A stretch of DNA of 64,000 nucleotides. Origin: JAIVJG01 sp964236735. GTDB lineage: Bacteria; Acidobacteriota; Blastocatellia; Pyrinomonadales; Pyrinomonadaceae. Each line of letters opens with the position of its first letter. Within the stretch, counting starts at the first letter, position 1. The notes under the pieces are model-generated. The model was not told the origin of the DNA. It did no database searches and saw only the letters and a list, made by a program, of their open reading frames with translations. Shown here one piece after another: positions 9,105 to 18,553 of this stretch. The position numbers were made by a program, and so were the translations under genes. The stretch spans positions 186,001 through 250,000 of the forward strand of contig CAXSFM010000004.1 of assembly GCA_964236735.1 (NCBI GenBank). The letters run 5' to 3'.

Positions 9105-9299
9105 TTAAGCAGCCTTGGCGATTTTCCCGCCTTTGATGCAGGTCGTGCAAACTCTTTGACGCTGCGCGCCGCCTTTGGGAAGTTGAACACGAATTGATTG
9201 CAAATTCGGATTGAAGCGGCGGCGCGTGCGGTTGTTAGCGTGCGAGACATTGTTACCGAATTGCGGCCCCTTGCCGCAGACTTCGCATCGTTTAGCCAT
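9105..9299 (-). CDS. rpmB: 50S ribosomal protein L28
   Basis: A 64-residue L28 of the large ribosomal subunit. The zinc-ribbon (C+) form is visible: CEVC near the N-terminus (C5, C8) and CTTC near the C-terminus. Zinc-binding L28 is replaced by a Cys-free paralogue under zinc limitation in some bacteria, which makes the form worth recording. GGAGG lies upstream of the ATG. It is a single gene convergent with ridA. Confidence 0.96.
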   Translation of the reverse strand: MAKRCEVCGKGPQFGNNVSHANNRTRRRFNPNLQSIRVQLPKGGAQRQRVCTTCIKGGKIAKAA

Positions 9300-9498
9300 G
9301 ATGTTGTTTAAGACCTCCGAGCATTAAAAGAGCGCAGCCGCTGTTGCCATGTAAATACGGTCACGGCGGGGTGCGCGTTGAAACCAAAATTTATAGCAAA
9401 GGGTTTCATCCGTCGTCAAGTTGGGACGCCGACGCAATGTCAGCCCGGCAAGTTTGCCGGCAAAATATTTACGGAGTTAGAAGGAGCTGAGAGTTACA

Positions 9499-10677
9499 GT
9501 GCATAAAAAACAGATCGCAATTTTTACCCTCGTTGTTTCATTCGCCTTCGCCTTGGCCGGCTGCAACAACAATCAGAATACGCCGGGCAGCGGCGCGGGT
9601 GGCTCTGATGTGGCGGCCACCGTTAACGGCACAAACATTATGTTGAGCGAGGTTGACCGCATTATCACTCAGCAGACCGAGCAACGGCAGGTTCAAATGT
9701 CTCCTTTAGAACGAGCCGCCGCGCGCTTGCAGGTTCTCGATAATCTGATTCAGCGACAAGTCATTTATCAAAAGGCCGTGAAGGATAAGACTGTCCCGAC
9801 AGAGGACGAGATAACAGCTAAAATAGGTGAGCAGCGTCAACGCGCCACAACTGAGGAGTGGGATAAATTTCTCAAGGACAATAACATGACCGAACAGGGT
9901 TTACGTGAAGAGGCGCGGAAAGACCTCGCAATCCAAAAACTTCAGGAAAAACTCTACGGCAAGATCAGCATTCGCGATCAGGAGATAGACGATTTTTTCA
10001 GCAACAATCCGAAGCAATTCGTGAATCCGCGCGGCGTCTTTCTCTCCGACATCGTGTCCGACCCGCGTGACAGCGCCGGACAATTTCCCGATGATGCGAA
10101 GAGCGATACCGAAGCCAAAGCGAAGATTGATCGTATCTACGCGCTGCTGAAAAGCGGTGGCGCAGACTTCGCGACTGTGGCACACAATAACAGTGAAGAC
10201 CAAAGCGCCATCCGTGGCGGCGACATCGGTTTCGCCGGCGAGAGTGATCTTAAACAAAACGGCTTCGCGCCTGATTTAGTTGACAGGTTCTTTAACAAAA
10301 TGCCCGTCGGCGGATTCACCGAGCCTATCCATTTCCCGGATGGACGTTGGATTATCTTCAAATTGACGAACCGGCAGTTAGAGAATCAGCCTTTGACTCT
10401 GAGTAGCGCGGGCGTGCGCGACCAGATTAAAGAAGCATTGCTCAATCAGCGGCAGACGCTTTTGAACGAAGCTCTCCTTCGTACCGCGACGACTGACGCG
10501 CAGATTGTCAACAATCTCGCTGCCGGGTTGCTGAACGATCCCGGCATGCTCGGCGGTTCGCAACCGGTCGCTGGCAAGCCTTCAGCATCTGCAACGCCTG
10601 CCACAACGCCAGCTGCGGCGACAACAACGCCCGCCGCTGCGACGCCTTCACCATCTGCTGATAGCAAGAAAAAGTGA
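9499..10677 (+). CDS. Peptidyl-prolyl cis-trans isomerase lipoprotein (SurA/PrsA-like)
   Basis: A 392-residue exported foldase. The signal peptide ends in a lipobox (LAGC), so the mature protein is probably lipid-anchored. A SurA-type N-terminal chaperone region covers roughly residues 35-165, followed by a parvulin rotamase domain near 170-300 with the family block SEDQSAIRGGDIGF. The last 45 residues are a Pro/Ala/Thr-rich tail. The GTG start has AAGGAG 12 bases upstream. Parvulins of this layout help outer-membrane or secreted proteins fold; its clients are unknown. It stands alone between rpmB and the ABC-F gene. Confidence 0.85.
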   Translation: MHKKQIAIFTLVVSFAFALAGCNNNQNTPGSGAGGSDVAATVNGTNIMLSEVDRIITQQTEQRQVQMSPLERAAARLQVLDNLIQRQVIYQKAVKDKTVPTEDEITAKIGEQRQRATTEEWDKFLKDNNMTEQGLREEARKDLAIQKLQEKLYGKISIRDQEIDDFFSNNPKQFVNPRGVFLSDIVSDPRDSAGQFPDDAKSDTEAKAKIDRIYALLKSGGADFATVAHNNSEDQSAIRGGDIGFAGESDLKQNGFAPDLVDRFFNKMPVGGFTEPIHFPDGRWIIFKLTNRQLENQPLTLSSAGVRDQIKEALLNQRQTLLNEALLRTATTDAQIVNNLAAGLLNDPGMLGGSQPVAGKPSASATPATTPAAATTTPAAATPSPSADSKKK

Positions 10678-10742
10678 GAGGCGATTTCGGCGCGAGAAGT
10701 TGATGCTTTGAAGTTGAAGTGGCTTGCGTAAAAGTCGAAAGC

Positions 10743-10791
10743 TGAAGCGGGCTGTTGCGCTTTCTCAAAAGAGGCGCAAGCGCCCGCTTCA
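10743..10791 (+). terminator. Stem-loop after the PPIase gene
   Basis: A long interrupted hairpin: 10 bp between 10743-10752 and 10782-10791, a two-base internal loop, then TTGCGC/GCGCAA further in. No run of T follows immediately. It lies between the PPIase stop and the ABC-F start. Confidence 0.55.
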
Positions 10792-10847
10792 ATTGCGTCA
10801 AGGCAGATTGTTTTATTCTCGACGATTTTATTCGGTAAAGTTCCGGT

Positions 10848-12809
10848 ATGTTATTTCGCCTTTCCGAAGTTCATAAATCCTATGGCTCGCAGGACATTCT
10901 GCGTGGCGCTTCGCTGCAAGTGAATCCCGGCGAGCATGTCGGGTTGGTGGGGCGCAACGGGGCGGGCAAGACGACGATGTTTCGTCTCGTCAGCGGCGAG
11001 GAGACGCCGGATAGCGGCGAAGTCGTGCGCGCGCGCGGTGTCAATCTCGGTCTGCTGGCGCAACACGTTGACTTCGAGCCGGGCGTCACAGTCCACGAAG
11101 CCGCGCTCGCTGCTTTCAAAAATCTACAGCGCGTCGAGCACGAGATGCACGAGCTTGAGCATCGCATGTCTGAGTCGCCGGATGATCTCGAAGCCGTGCT
11201 TGAACGCTACAGCGATCTGCAACACGAGTTTGAGCGCGAGGGCGGTTTCGAGTACGCGGCGAAGGCCGAGGCGATTTTGCAGGGACTAGGCTTCGAGCGT
11301 GAAATGTGGACGAAGAGCGCGGCGATCCTCTCCGGCGGCCAGAAGAATCGGCTCGGCCTCGCGCGTTTACTGCTCGCCGAACCAGACGTGTTGCTGCTCG
11401 ATGAGCCGACGAATCATCTCGATGTCGCGGCGGTCGAATGGCTTGAAGAATTTCTCTCGTCTTACAAAGCTGCATACGTCATCGTCAGCCACGACCGTTA
11501 TTTTCTCGACCGCGCGTGTACGCGCATCGTCGAGATTGAGAATGGCCGCGCCGCCAGTTACGTGGGAAACTACTCGGCTTTCCTCGTCGAGCGCGAAGAG
11601 CGACGTGAAGCGCAACGTCGCGCCTACGAGAATCAACAGCATCTGATTTCCAAGACGGAAGATTTTATACGTCGCAATCTCGCAGGACAGAAGACGAAGC
11701 AGGCCAAGTCACGGCGCAAGATGTTGGAAAAACTTGAGCGCGTCGAGGGCGTCAGGCACGATCAATCTTCCGGTGATTTTCGTCTGCAAAAAGTCGAGCG
11801 CGCGGGCACGCAGGTGTTGACCGTGCTTGAAGCGTCAGTCGGCTATCCCGGCTCTTTGCTGGCACGAGACATTTCCTTCATGCTCAAACGTGGCGAGGCG
11901 CTTGGCGTCATCGGGCCGAACGGCTCCGGCAAAACGACTTTCGTGAAGACCTTGCTCGGCAAAATCCCTGCGCTGGCGGGAGATGTGCGCTGGGGGACAA
12001 ACGTCAAATTCGGTTACTACGCGCAGCAGCTAGATGACTTGGACGACCGCAACGAAATCATCATGGAGTTGCGCCGCGTGGCAGCTTCAACCGCGACGGC
12101 TGGCGAGTTGCGTGGCTTCCTCGCCAAGTTTTTATTCACGGGCGATGATGTCTATAAAAAAGTTGCAGACCTTTCCGGCGGCGAAAAGGGAAGGCTCGCG
12201 CTTGCCAAGTTGATTTACTCTCGCGTCAATGTCCTCGTGCTCGACGAGCCGACGAATCACCTCGACATTCCTTCTTGCGAGGCGCTCGAAGAAGCGCTCG
12301 ACGCATACGAAGGCACGATTATTACGATCAGCCATGACCGTTATTTCCTCGACCGTGTCGCCACGCAGATACTCGCGCTCGACGGCGAGGGCGGCGCGGA
12401 ATATTACGAGGGCGATTATACTGAGTACCACGATTGGCACGCCGAGCGCCGCGCCGCGTTGCAGGCAGCATCAAGAAATGAAGTTGAGAAATCTGCGAGC
12501 GGGAAGGCCAACATTCCCGCGAGCAACACGTCGAATAAAAGCGTGAAGCCACAGGACAATGCGAAAGCGCAAAACAAAAAAGGCTCGAAGAAAAAGAACG
12601 CCGCGCGCGAACCGCAAGTCATCGAGGTCGAGATTGCCGAAGTCGAAAAGCGCATGAGCGCGCTCTCGGAAGAGATGGGGAAATCCGAAGTGTCGCGCGC
12701 GCCTCAACAACTGGCGGCGTTGAATCAGAAGTATGAAGAGGCAGACGCGCGCCTGCGCTCGCTCTATGAAGAGTGGGAGCTTGTGGCGGCAGAAGCATCG
12801 AAGACTTAA
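10848..12809 (+). CDS. ABC-F family ATP-binding protein (Uup/YheS-like)
   Basis: A 653-residue cytosolic protein with two ABC ATPase domains and no membrane part, the mark of ABC-F proteins, which act on ribosomes and not in transport. Domain 1 has Walker A GRNGAGKTT (about 36-44), signature LSGGQKNR and Walker B LLLDEPTNHLD. Domain 2 has GPNGSGKTT (about 361-369), LSGGEKGR and VLVLDEPTNHLD. The linker between them is present, and a C-terminal Lys-rich region and coiled coil (about 565-650) resemble Uup/YheS. Its stop overlaps the stop of the convergent VWA gene by four bases. Confidence 0.93.
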   Translation: MLFRLSEVHKSYGSQDILRGASLQVNPGEHVGLVGRNGAGKTTMFRLVSGEETPDSGEVVRARGVNLGLLAQHVDFEPGVTVHEAALAAFKNLQRVEHEMHELEHRMSESPDDLEAVLERYSDLQHEFEREGGFEYAAKAEAILQGLGFEREMWTKSAAILSGGQKNRLGLARLLLAEPDVLLLDEPTNHLDVAAVEWLEEFLSSYKAAYVIVSHDRYFLDRACTRIVEIENGRAASYVGNYSAFLVEREERREAQRRAYENQQHLISKTEDFIRRNLAGQKTKQAKSRRKMLEKLERVEGVRHDQSSGDFRLQKVERAGTQVLTVLEASVGYPGSLLARDISFMLKRGEALGVIGPNGSGKTTFVKTLLGKIPALAGDVRWGTNVKFGYYAQQLDDLDDRNEIIMELRRVAASTATAGELRGFLAKFLFTGDDVYKKVADLSGGEKGRLALAKLIYSRVNVLVLDEPTNHLDIPSCEALEEALDAYEGTIITISHDRYFLDRVATQILALDGEGGAEYYEGDYTEYHDWHAERRAALQAASRNEVEKSASGKANIPASNTSNKSVKPQDNAKAQNKKGSKKKNAAREPQVIEVEIAEVEKRMSALSEEMGKSEVSRAPQQLAALNQKYEEADARLRSLYEEWELVAAEASKT

Positions 12810-14776
12810 GGAAGTTCGAAATTGTATTTGATTGTGCCGGACACTTTCACGGGCGCACCGGAAAGCATCGTCGGCGCAAATTTTGCCAGCCGTGCCGCGT
12901 TGGTCGCCGCATTCTGTAGCAACAGAGGCCCCGAAGCGGCGCGCGCCTCGATGACCTTTCCCGTCTCGTCAATCAATACTTCAACTAACACGACGCCCGC
13001 TATGCCCGCAGCCCATGCGTTCTGCGGATAGACGGGGAGGGGCAATCTTATTGCCTTGCCATTGAGCACTCCGCTGGAGACTGGAGCTTTCGCTGAACTA
13101 GACCCGGCAGGTGTGGGTTGTGGTGTCGGCGTCGGAGAAGGTTTTGCCATGGTTGAAGTTGAGGCGCGAGTCGGAGTTGAAGAGTTGGACTTGGCGGAAG
13201 TGGCGGCGACTGGCGTCTGCTTGACGGATATTGAGACGGTATCCGTATTCAACTGAACGGGTGATTCGACGTTGAGAGCGACTGAGTTTGTCTCAGATTC
13301 GCTCTCGCCTTCCGGCTCATCCGGGCCGGGTTTACGGCTCGCCGCAGTATCGCGTCTCTTCAAGTTGGTCGCGGTGACTTTTGAAGCCGGGGCAGCATCA
13401 ACACTTGCCAAATTGTAAAGATTTGAGGAAGCAGTCCGGGCGACGTTCGGCGAAATTTCTCCAGTCAAAGCATTAACGTTGTTCGTTCCGGTCATCGCCG
13501 CGTTCGTGGAGTCGTTCGGTGTGGATGATGGATAAAATCCACGTCGCGCGCGGACTCGCAAATTCAAGCGAGTCCTGACGCGCAGCGTGATAAAGCGAAA
13601 ATACTTGTCCCTGCGCTCGTCCTGCGGGTAATAACTGAGCACGTATTGCTGCGCGAGATCGAGCGAGATTTGCGCGAAGACTGCGTCAAGATCGGCGACG
13701 ACCAGCGGCACGAAGACTGCGCCGCCGGTCTGCCCTGTGATTTTTTCCAGACGTTGTTCAGCGACGATGTCGTGTAGATTCGGGTCTTCGAGTTGCCGTG
13801 TCTGCACAACATAAATTTGACAGTCGGCGCGCAACGCGGCTTGCATCGCATCGTCGAGATTGACGCTGCTGACAGTATCTGTGCCATCTGAAACAATCAC
13901 GATCACTTTACGTCCCGGAATTGGTCGCAGATAGGAAGCAGCCGCCGAGATGGCGTCGAATAGTGCGGTCGCGCCTTCCGGTTTATCGAAATGCTCGATG
14001 GTGCGGACTAGTCTCGAAACATCATTTGTGAGTGGCTGTGAAAGCGTCGGGACAGTCGAGACGGAATAGACGGCGGCGCGATCAATCGGGCGCACGACGC
14101 TGGCGAAAAATTTCGTCGCCGCTTGCTTCTCAAAATCACGAGCCGTCGAGAGGCTTGAGCTGTTGTCGAATAAAAGCGCGATGTGAACAGGCGTCTCAGC
14201 ACGATTCACATCGCTGATTGGTTTGACCTCGCCGTCAACACGCAGTTCAAAATCGGCAACCTTCAAATCCGTAATCGCGCGCCCACGGCTGTCAACGACT
14301 GAGGCCGGCACAAGAACGAGATTTGAATTGACACGCACAACTTCATCATCACCAACGTCCTGTGCTTTAGGTGCTTCGGGTGCGGAAGTATCTGGCTGTG
14401 TTGCCGCCTGCTGCGTCTGTTTTGGATCGTTAACTGTGCGGGGTCGTGTCTGTTGCGATGTGTGTGGTGTTGAAGTTGTCTGGCTACTCGACGGTTGAAG
14501 AGGTGGCGATGTTTGGAGTTGTATAGAACCGAAGTTGGAAGATCGTTGCGAAACGAAGCGTGAGAAAGTTAAGAGAGGAGCGTTAAGCAAGAGGATGAGT
14601 GAGGCGCAGCATATAACGAACGTCCTGACATCTGTCTGGCCTCGACGCTTCGACAGTTTAGCTGTCCACAGAAATCTTTTTAGTGAAGGATTGTTCAAGG
14701 ACAAGACCCGTATTCTCCACGCTGTGTCGGGATTGATGAACGGAAGCGCTTGATGAGGCAATGATAGACCTACCAA
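12806..14776 (-). CDS. VWFA-related Acidobacteria-type protein fused to a C-terminal TonB domain
   Basis: A 656-residue predicted envelope protein. A membrane segment lies near residues 52-72, then a Pro/Thr/Gln-rich linker. The VWA domain runs from about 148 to 425 and begins with NSNLVLVPASVVDSRGRAIT; its metal site is DNSSS and a conserved VSDGTDT follows. A low-complexity linker leads to a C-terminal TonB domain (about 570-656) beginning GVLNGKAI and ending IKYNFELP, closely similar to the stand-alone TonB protein at 2227-3042. The listed start is TTG without a ribosome binding site, so the N-terminus is uncertain. Function unknown; a VWA-TonB fusion is unusual. Confidence 0.8.
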   Translation of the reverse strand: MVGLSLPHQALPFINPDTAWRIRVLSLNNPSLKRFLWTAKLSKRRGQTDVRTFVICCASLILLLNAPLLTFSRFVSQRSSNFGSIQLQTSPPLQPSSSQTTSTPHTSQQTRPRTVNDPKQTQQAATQPDTSAPEAPKAQDVGDDEVVRVNSNLVLVPASVVDSRGRAITDLKVADFELRVDGEVKPISDVNRAETPVHIALLFDNSSSLSTARDFEKQAATKFFASVVRPIDRAAVYSVSTVPTLSQPLTNDVSRLVRTIEHFDKPEGATALFDAISAAASYLRPIPGRKVIVIVSDGTDTVSSVNLDDAMQAALRADCQIYVVQTRQLEDPNLHDIVAEQRLEKITGQTGGAVFVPLVVADLDAVFAQISLDLAQQYVLSYYPQDERRDKYFRFITLRVRTRLNLRVRARRGFYPSSTPNDSTNAAMTGTNNVNALTGEISPNVARTASSNLYNLASVDAAPASKVTATNLKRRDTAASRKPGPDEPEGESESETNSVALNVESPVQLNTDTVSISVKQTPVAATSAKSNSSTPTRASTSTMAKPSPTPTPQPTPAGSSSAKAPVSSGVLNGKAIRLPLPVYPQNAWAAGIAGVVLVEVLIDETGKVIEARAASGPLLLQNAATNAARLAKFAPTMLSGAPVKVSGTIKYNFELP

Positions 14777-15027
14777 CCGGATTGCTGCCTGTTAACCAAC
14801 ATATCTGAAGCGGGAGTTGTTGTGTGTTGATTGACTTAACTCTTCGCGGAAGTGGTTCCCGCCCGTGTGTATGCTAACACTTGCGCGGCTCGTATCACCA
14901 GCGGAAAATTTGCGGAGACGGTTGCATTGCTCACAAAAATCAGGAATCGCCGGCTTCCTTGACAGAGACGTAAACGGTTTGCTAATTTACGAGTCGCTTG
15001 ATTGAAAGCATTTGTTATGAGGGTTTT

Positions 15028-15102
<75 letters not shown>

Positions 15103-15191
15103 TTTTCATCTTCACCTCTCAAAGCCTTCATCTCGTCTTTTGTACGTCCAGCGCATTCTCAGATTTCAACAAATTCCCGACACTTCATCAA

Positions 15192-15914
15192 TCAAGTTAT
15201 CGCCGTATCTGAAGGGTCGGAGCGTGAGCCGGCCTGACATCCGACGAAGCGATAGCCCACACCTACAAGCGTCTCGATACAATCACCGCAACCTCCGAGC
15301 TTTGAACGTAGGCGTCGAATATGCACGTCGAGCGTGCGCGTGTCGCCGTAGTATTCCTGTCCCCACACTTCGTCGAGCAGACCTTGCCGCGTCGCCACAC
15401 GCCCGGCGCGGCGCGCGAGCGCGGTCAGCAGTGCGTACTCTTTGCGTGTGAGTTTAATCTCAACGCCGTCGCACAGCACGAGTACGTCATCGAAAAAGAC
15501 TCGCAGCCGCTCGTCTTCGTAAAACGACTCGGCGTGATTCTCGGCGCGACGCAGAACGGCTTTGACGCGCGCGATTAATTCGCGGACGGAGAAAGGCTTC
15601 GTGATGTAATCGTCCGCGCCGAGATCGAGACCGGCGACGCGCTCGGATTCAGAAGTGCGCGCCGTCAGCATGATGATGGGAGTGCGGCGCGTTGAAGGCT
15701 CGCGGCGCAGTCGCCGGCATAACTCCGTCCCGCTCATGCCCGGCAGCATGACATCGAGCAGGACGAGCGCGGGCGGATTCTTTTTATCGAGCGCGGCGGC
15801 CAAACCACGTTCGCCCGTATTCGCCACGAGCACAGGCAAACCTTCGCGCTCAAGGTTGTAACGTAAATTCTCCGCGATGTCCGGGTCGTCTTCGACGATC
15901 AATACTGGTCTCAT
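15192..15914 (-). CDS. phoB: PhoB-like response regulator (OmpR family)
   Basis: A 240-residue two-component regulator with a receiver domain (about 1-120) and a winged-helix DNA-binding domain (about 135-230). The acidic pair E8/D9/D10, the phospho-accepting D54 in LLDVMLPGMSG and a conserved Thr/Lys are visible. The winged helix has the PhoB-like sequence DTRTLDVHIRRLRSKL. It is the last gene of pstS-C-A-B-phoU-phoB, so it is most likely the phosphate regulator. No PhoR-type histidine kinase follows within the window. It is the obvious candidate to bind the direct-repeat arrays upstream of pstS and the TonB-dependent receptor. Confidence 0.9.
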   Translation of the reverse strand: MRPVLIVEDDPDIAENLRYNLEREGLPVLVANTGERGLAAALDKKNPPALVLLDVMLPGMSGTELCRRLRREPSTRRTPIIMLTARTSESERVAGLDLGADDYITKPFSVRELIARVKAVLRRAENHAESFYEDERLRVFFDDVLVLCDGVEIKLTRKEYALLTALARRAGRVATRQGLLDEVWGQEYYGDTRTLDVHIRRLRSKLGGCGDCIETLVGVGYRFVGCQAGSRSDPSDTAIT

Positions 15915-15921
15915 AATTTGA

Positions 15922-16002
15922 CTGATGAGTGATCAGTGATGAGTGATAAGAGAGAAGAAAATACAACCGCATTTTCTTTCTCATCACTCATCACTGATCA
16001 CC
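15922..16002 (-). repeat. Heptamer hairpin B between phoU and phoB
   Basis: Left arm GTGATCA-GTGATGA-GTGATAA (from 15929) pairs with TCATCAC-TCATCAC-TGATCAC ending at 16002. The GTGATCA unit is matched by TGATCAC in the opposite arm, which is a compensated difference from the other loci. The loop also holds complementary purine and pyrimidine runs (15951-15981). The element ends four bases before the phoU stop and begins just upstream of the phoB start. Confidence 0.8.
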
Positions 16003-16005
16003 GCT

Positions 16006-16668
16006 TTAATTGCTGTGTTTGATAAAAGCGGCCTCCGCCATGTAAACCGTCAACTCGCAGATGTCCGTGACGTAGTCGCCGATGCGCTCGATATGTTTGG
16101 CGACGAAGAGCAGGCGCGCGGCGCGCGAGGTTGTCGTGGGGTCTGTCATCATCAAGTCAATCAAGCCGTGAAAGATTTTGTCGTACATTTCATCCACCAC
16201 TTCGTCGGCTTCGATGATGCCGCGCGCGTCGGCGGCGTCGCCTTCGGTGAAGGCGTTGAGCGCCGCGCGGAGCATCTCGGAAGCTTTCTCCGCCATTCCC
16301 GGAAGATTGATGTAGGGCTTTAGTTCCGGCTCGTCGTTGAGGTCTATGGCGGCGCGCGCGATGTTGCAGGCGTGGTCGGCGATGCGCTCAAGGATCGGTG
16401 TGATCTTGGCGACGGCAACGACGAAGCGCAGGTCACGAGCGGCGGGCTGCCTCAGTGCGAGCACGTCTATGCAGAGACGATCAATCTCAACTTCAAGTTG
16501 ATCAATCGCATCGTCGTTCTTGAGCACGCGGCGCGCGGCCTCGCTGTCGCGTTCCATGAGCGCGTGCATGGCGCGCTCAAGCGCCTCTTCTGCCTCGCCA
16601 CCGAGCAGCAGCACGCGGTCGCGCAGAGAAGCCAGTTCATCATCCAAACGTCTGTGAGTTTCAGCCAT
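16006..16668 (-). CDS. phoU: Phosphate signalling complex protein PhoU
   Basis: A 220-residue PhoU of normal length, all-helical with the duplicated three-helix bundle. The two metal-binding motifs of the family are recognisable: the first half around RFVVAVAKITPILERIADHACNIA (about 82-105), the second around LFVAKHIERIGDYVTDICE. PhoU links the Pst transporter to the sensor kinase and lowers phosphate uptake and Pho signalling when phosphate is plentiful. It follows pstB by 50 bp and precedes phoB, separated from it by hairpin B. Confidence 0.95.
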   Translation of the reverse strand: MAETHRRLDDELASLRDRVLLLGGEAEEALERAMHALMERDSEAARRVLKNDDAIDQLEVEIDRLCIDVLALRQPAARDLRFVVAVAKITPILERIADHACNIARAAIDLNDEPELKPYINLPGMAEKASEMLRAALNAFTEGDAADARGIIEADEVVDEMYDKIFHGLIDLMMTDPTTTSRAARLLFVAKHIERIGDYVTDICELTVYMAEAAFIKHSN

Positions 16669-16718
16669 CTTAGTTTCTTTCCTTTTATTTCGTCGCCTCT
16701 TGACGGATAGATGTGGTC

Positions 16719-17570
16719 TCAGCCGAAACGCCCCGTGATGTAGTCTTCGGTCAGCTTCTCGTTCGGGTTCGTGAACATCTTTTCGGTCGAATTAACTTCG
16801 ATGAGTTTGCCGAGCCAGAAAAATGCCGTCCGATCTGAGACGCGCGCCGCCTGCTGCATGTTGTGCGTCACGATGACGATGGTATATTGCTTCTTCAACT
16901 CAACGATTAGCTCTTCAATCTTCTGCGTCGCGATAGGATCGAGCGCGGACGCAGGCTCGTCCATCAAGACGACATCGGGACGCACGGCCAGAGCGCGCGC
17001 GATGCAGAGCCTTTGTTGTTGCCCGCCGGAGAGACCAAGCGCGGAAGACTTGAGACGTTCTTTGACTTCCGACCACAGCGCGGCGTCTTCAAGTGCGCGT
17101 TGTACCCGCTCCTCCAACTCCGTTTTATTTTTCGTTAGGCGATTGATCCGCAAGCCGTAAGCGACATTATCAAAAATGGATTTCGGGAACGGATTCGACT
17201 TCTGAAAGACCATTCCCACTTTGCGACGCAACTCAACCACGTCCGTGCCGGGCGCGTAAATGTCCGCGCCGTCAATCTCGACTTGACCCTCTGCGCGCGT
17301 GCCTGGAATGGTGTCGTTCATGCGGTTGAGCGTGCGTAGGAAAGTTGACTTGCCGCAGCCCGACGGGCCGATGAAAGCCATCACGACGCGCTCCGTGATG
17401 TCGAGCGAAATGTTGTAGAGAGCCTGCGTGCGATGGTAGAAAAAATTCAGATTTCGCACGCCGATCTTTTGCGCCGGCGCATTCGTCACAGCCAGCGGTT
17501 CGAGCGCGCGACGCGGTTCGGCGTCCCGTTCAGAAAATCCAGATGCAGTGGCTGAGGTTGGCGTGGACAT
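16719..17570 (-). CDS. pstB: Phosphate ABC transporter ATP-binding protein PstB
   Basis: A 283-residue ATPase energising high-affinity phosphate import. Walker A GPSGCGKST (about 70-78), Q-loop VFQKSNPFPKSIFDNVAYGLR, signature LSGGQQQR and Walker B VVLMDEPASALDP are intact. The N-terminal 35 residues are a Ser/Thr/Glu-rich extension beyond most PstB proteins, so the true start may lie somewhat downstream. It lies between pstA and phoU in the operon; the 131-bp gap to pstA contains short inverted repeats but no gene. Confidence 0.96.
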   Translation of the reverse strand: MSTPTSATASGFSERDAEPRRALEPLAVTNAPAQKIGVRNLNFFYHRTQALYNISLDITERVVMAFIGPSGCGKSTFLRTLNRMNDTIPGTRAEGQVEIDGADIYAPGTDVVELRRKVGMVFQKSNPFPKSIFDNVAYGLRINRLTKNKTELEERVQRALEDAALWSEVKERLKSSALGLSGGQQQRLCIARALAVRPDVVLMDEPASALDPIATQKIEELIVELKKQYTIVIVTHNMQQAARVSDRTAFFWLGKLIEVNSTEKMFTNPNEKLTEDYITGRFG

Positions 17571-17701
17571 GTGTTTTAGATTTTAGCTAATCAACTGAGA
17601 AGTTCAGAGTTACGGCTTGAGCCGTGATGTCATAGATTCACGCACCATCACGCCTGAAGGCGTCACGCTGAACGCTTGGCTTTATTCTTGTGCGGAGCAT
17701 G

Positions 17702-18553
17702 TTAGAATTTTCTCCGTGTTAAAAATCTTACGGCGACGTTGATGACGAGAATCATCGTCATTAAAACGAGCGTCGCCGCCCACGCCTGCCTGTGCCATTC
17801 TTCATACGGGGAAATGGCGTAGTTGTAAATCTGCACGGTCAGCGAAGCGGTCGGCTGATTGAGATTCAAATTAAAAAAGCGGCTGCCGAAGGCCGTAAAC
17901 AAAAGCGGTGCAGTCTCGCCGGAGACGCGCGCGACCGCGAGCATCGCGCCCGTCGCAATGCCGGATGCGGCGGCAGGGACGACGACGCCCGTCGTCACGC
18001 GCCATTGCGGCGCACCCAATGCGAGCGCGCCCTCGCGCAGAGAGGCGGGGACGAGACGAATCATTTCCTCCGTCGTGCGCGCGACGATGGGAATCATAAT
18101 CACGGCCAGCGCGACGCCGCCCGCCAGCGCAGAGAATTGCTTAAGTGGCAGCACAATAATCGTATAGACGAAGACGCCGACGACGATAGACGGCACGCCC
18201 GTCAGCGTGTCCGCGACGAAGCGCACGAGCGTGGCGAAGCGGCTATTGCCGAACTCCGCGAGATAAACTCCGATGGCGATGCCGATTGGCATTCCCGCCG
18301 CCGTGCTGAGTGCGAGAAGTATCAATGTGCCGACGATGGCGTTGCCGATGCCGCCGCCCTCGCCGACGGGCTTCGGCGTCTCGACGAGAAATTGCCAACT
18401 GATCGAGCCGATGCCCCTGTAAGCAATGTAGCCGAGAATGGCGAGCAGGACGGCGACGGCGAAGAACGCGCAGGCCGCCGTCGCGCCCGTCATCAACGCG
18501 CTGATTGAGCGTCGTCTGGTGTCGCTGGCGTTCATGCTTCGTTGCGCTATCAT
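17702..18553 (-). CDS. pstA: Phosphate ABC transporter permease PstA
   Basis: A 283-residue inner-membrane permease with about six helices. The family loop RTTEEMIRLVPASLREGALALGAPQWRVT (EAA motif) is clear at residues near 158-186, and the N-terminal block GIGSISWQFLVETPKPVGEGGGIGNAIVGTL is typical of PstA. The start overlaps the pstC stop by four bases, which suggests translational coupling; an ATG six codons later is an alternative start. With PstC it forms the membrane pore for phosphate. Confidence 0.95.
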   Translation of the reverse strand: MIAQRSMNASDTRRRSISALMTGATAACAFFAVAVLLAILGYIAYRGIGSISWQFLVETPKPVGEGGGIGNAIVGTLILLALSTAAGMPIGIAIGVYLAEFGNSRFATLVRFVADTLTGVPSIVVGVFVYTIIVLPLKQFSALAGGVALAVIMIPIVARTTEEMIRLVPASLREGALALGAPQWRVTTGVVVPAAASGIATGAMLAVARVSGETAPLLFTAFGSRFFNLNLNQPTASLTVQIYNYAISPYEEWHRQAWAATLVLMTMILVINVAVRFLTRRKF

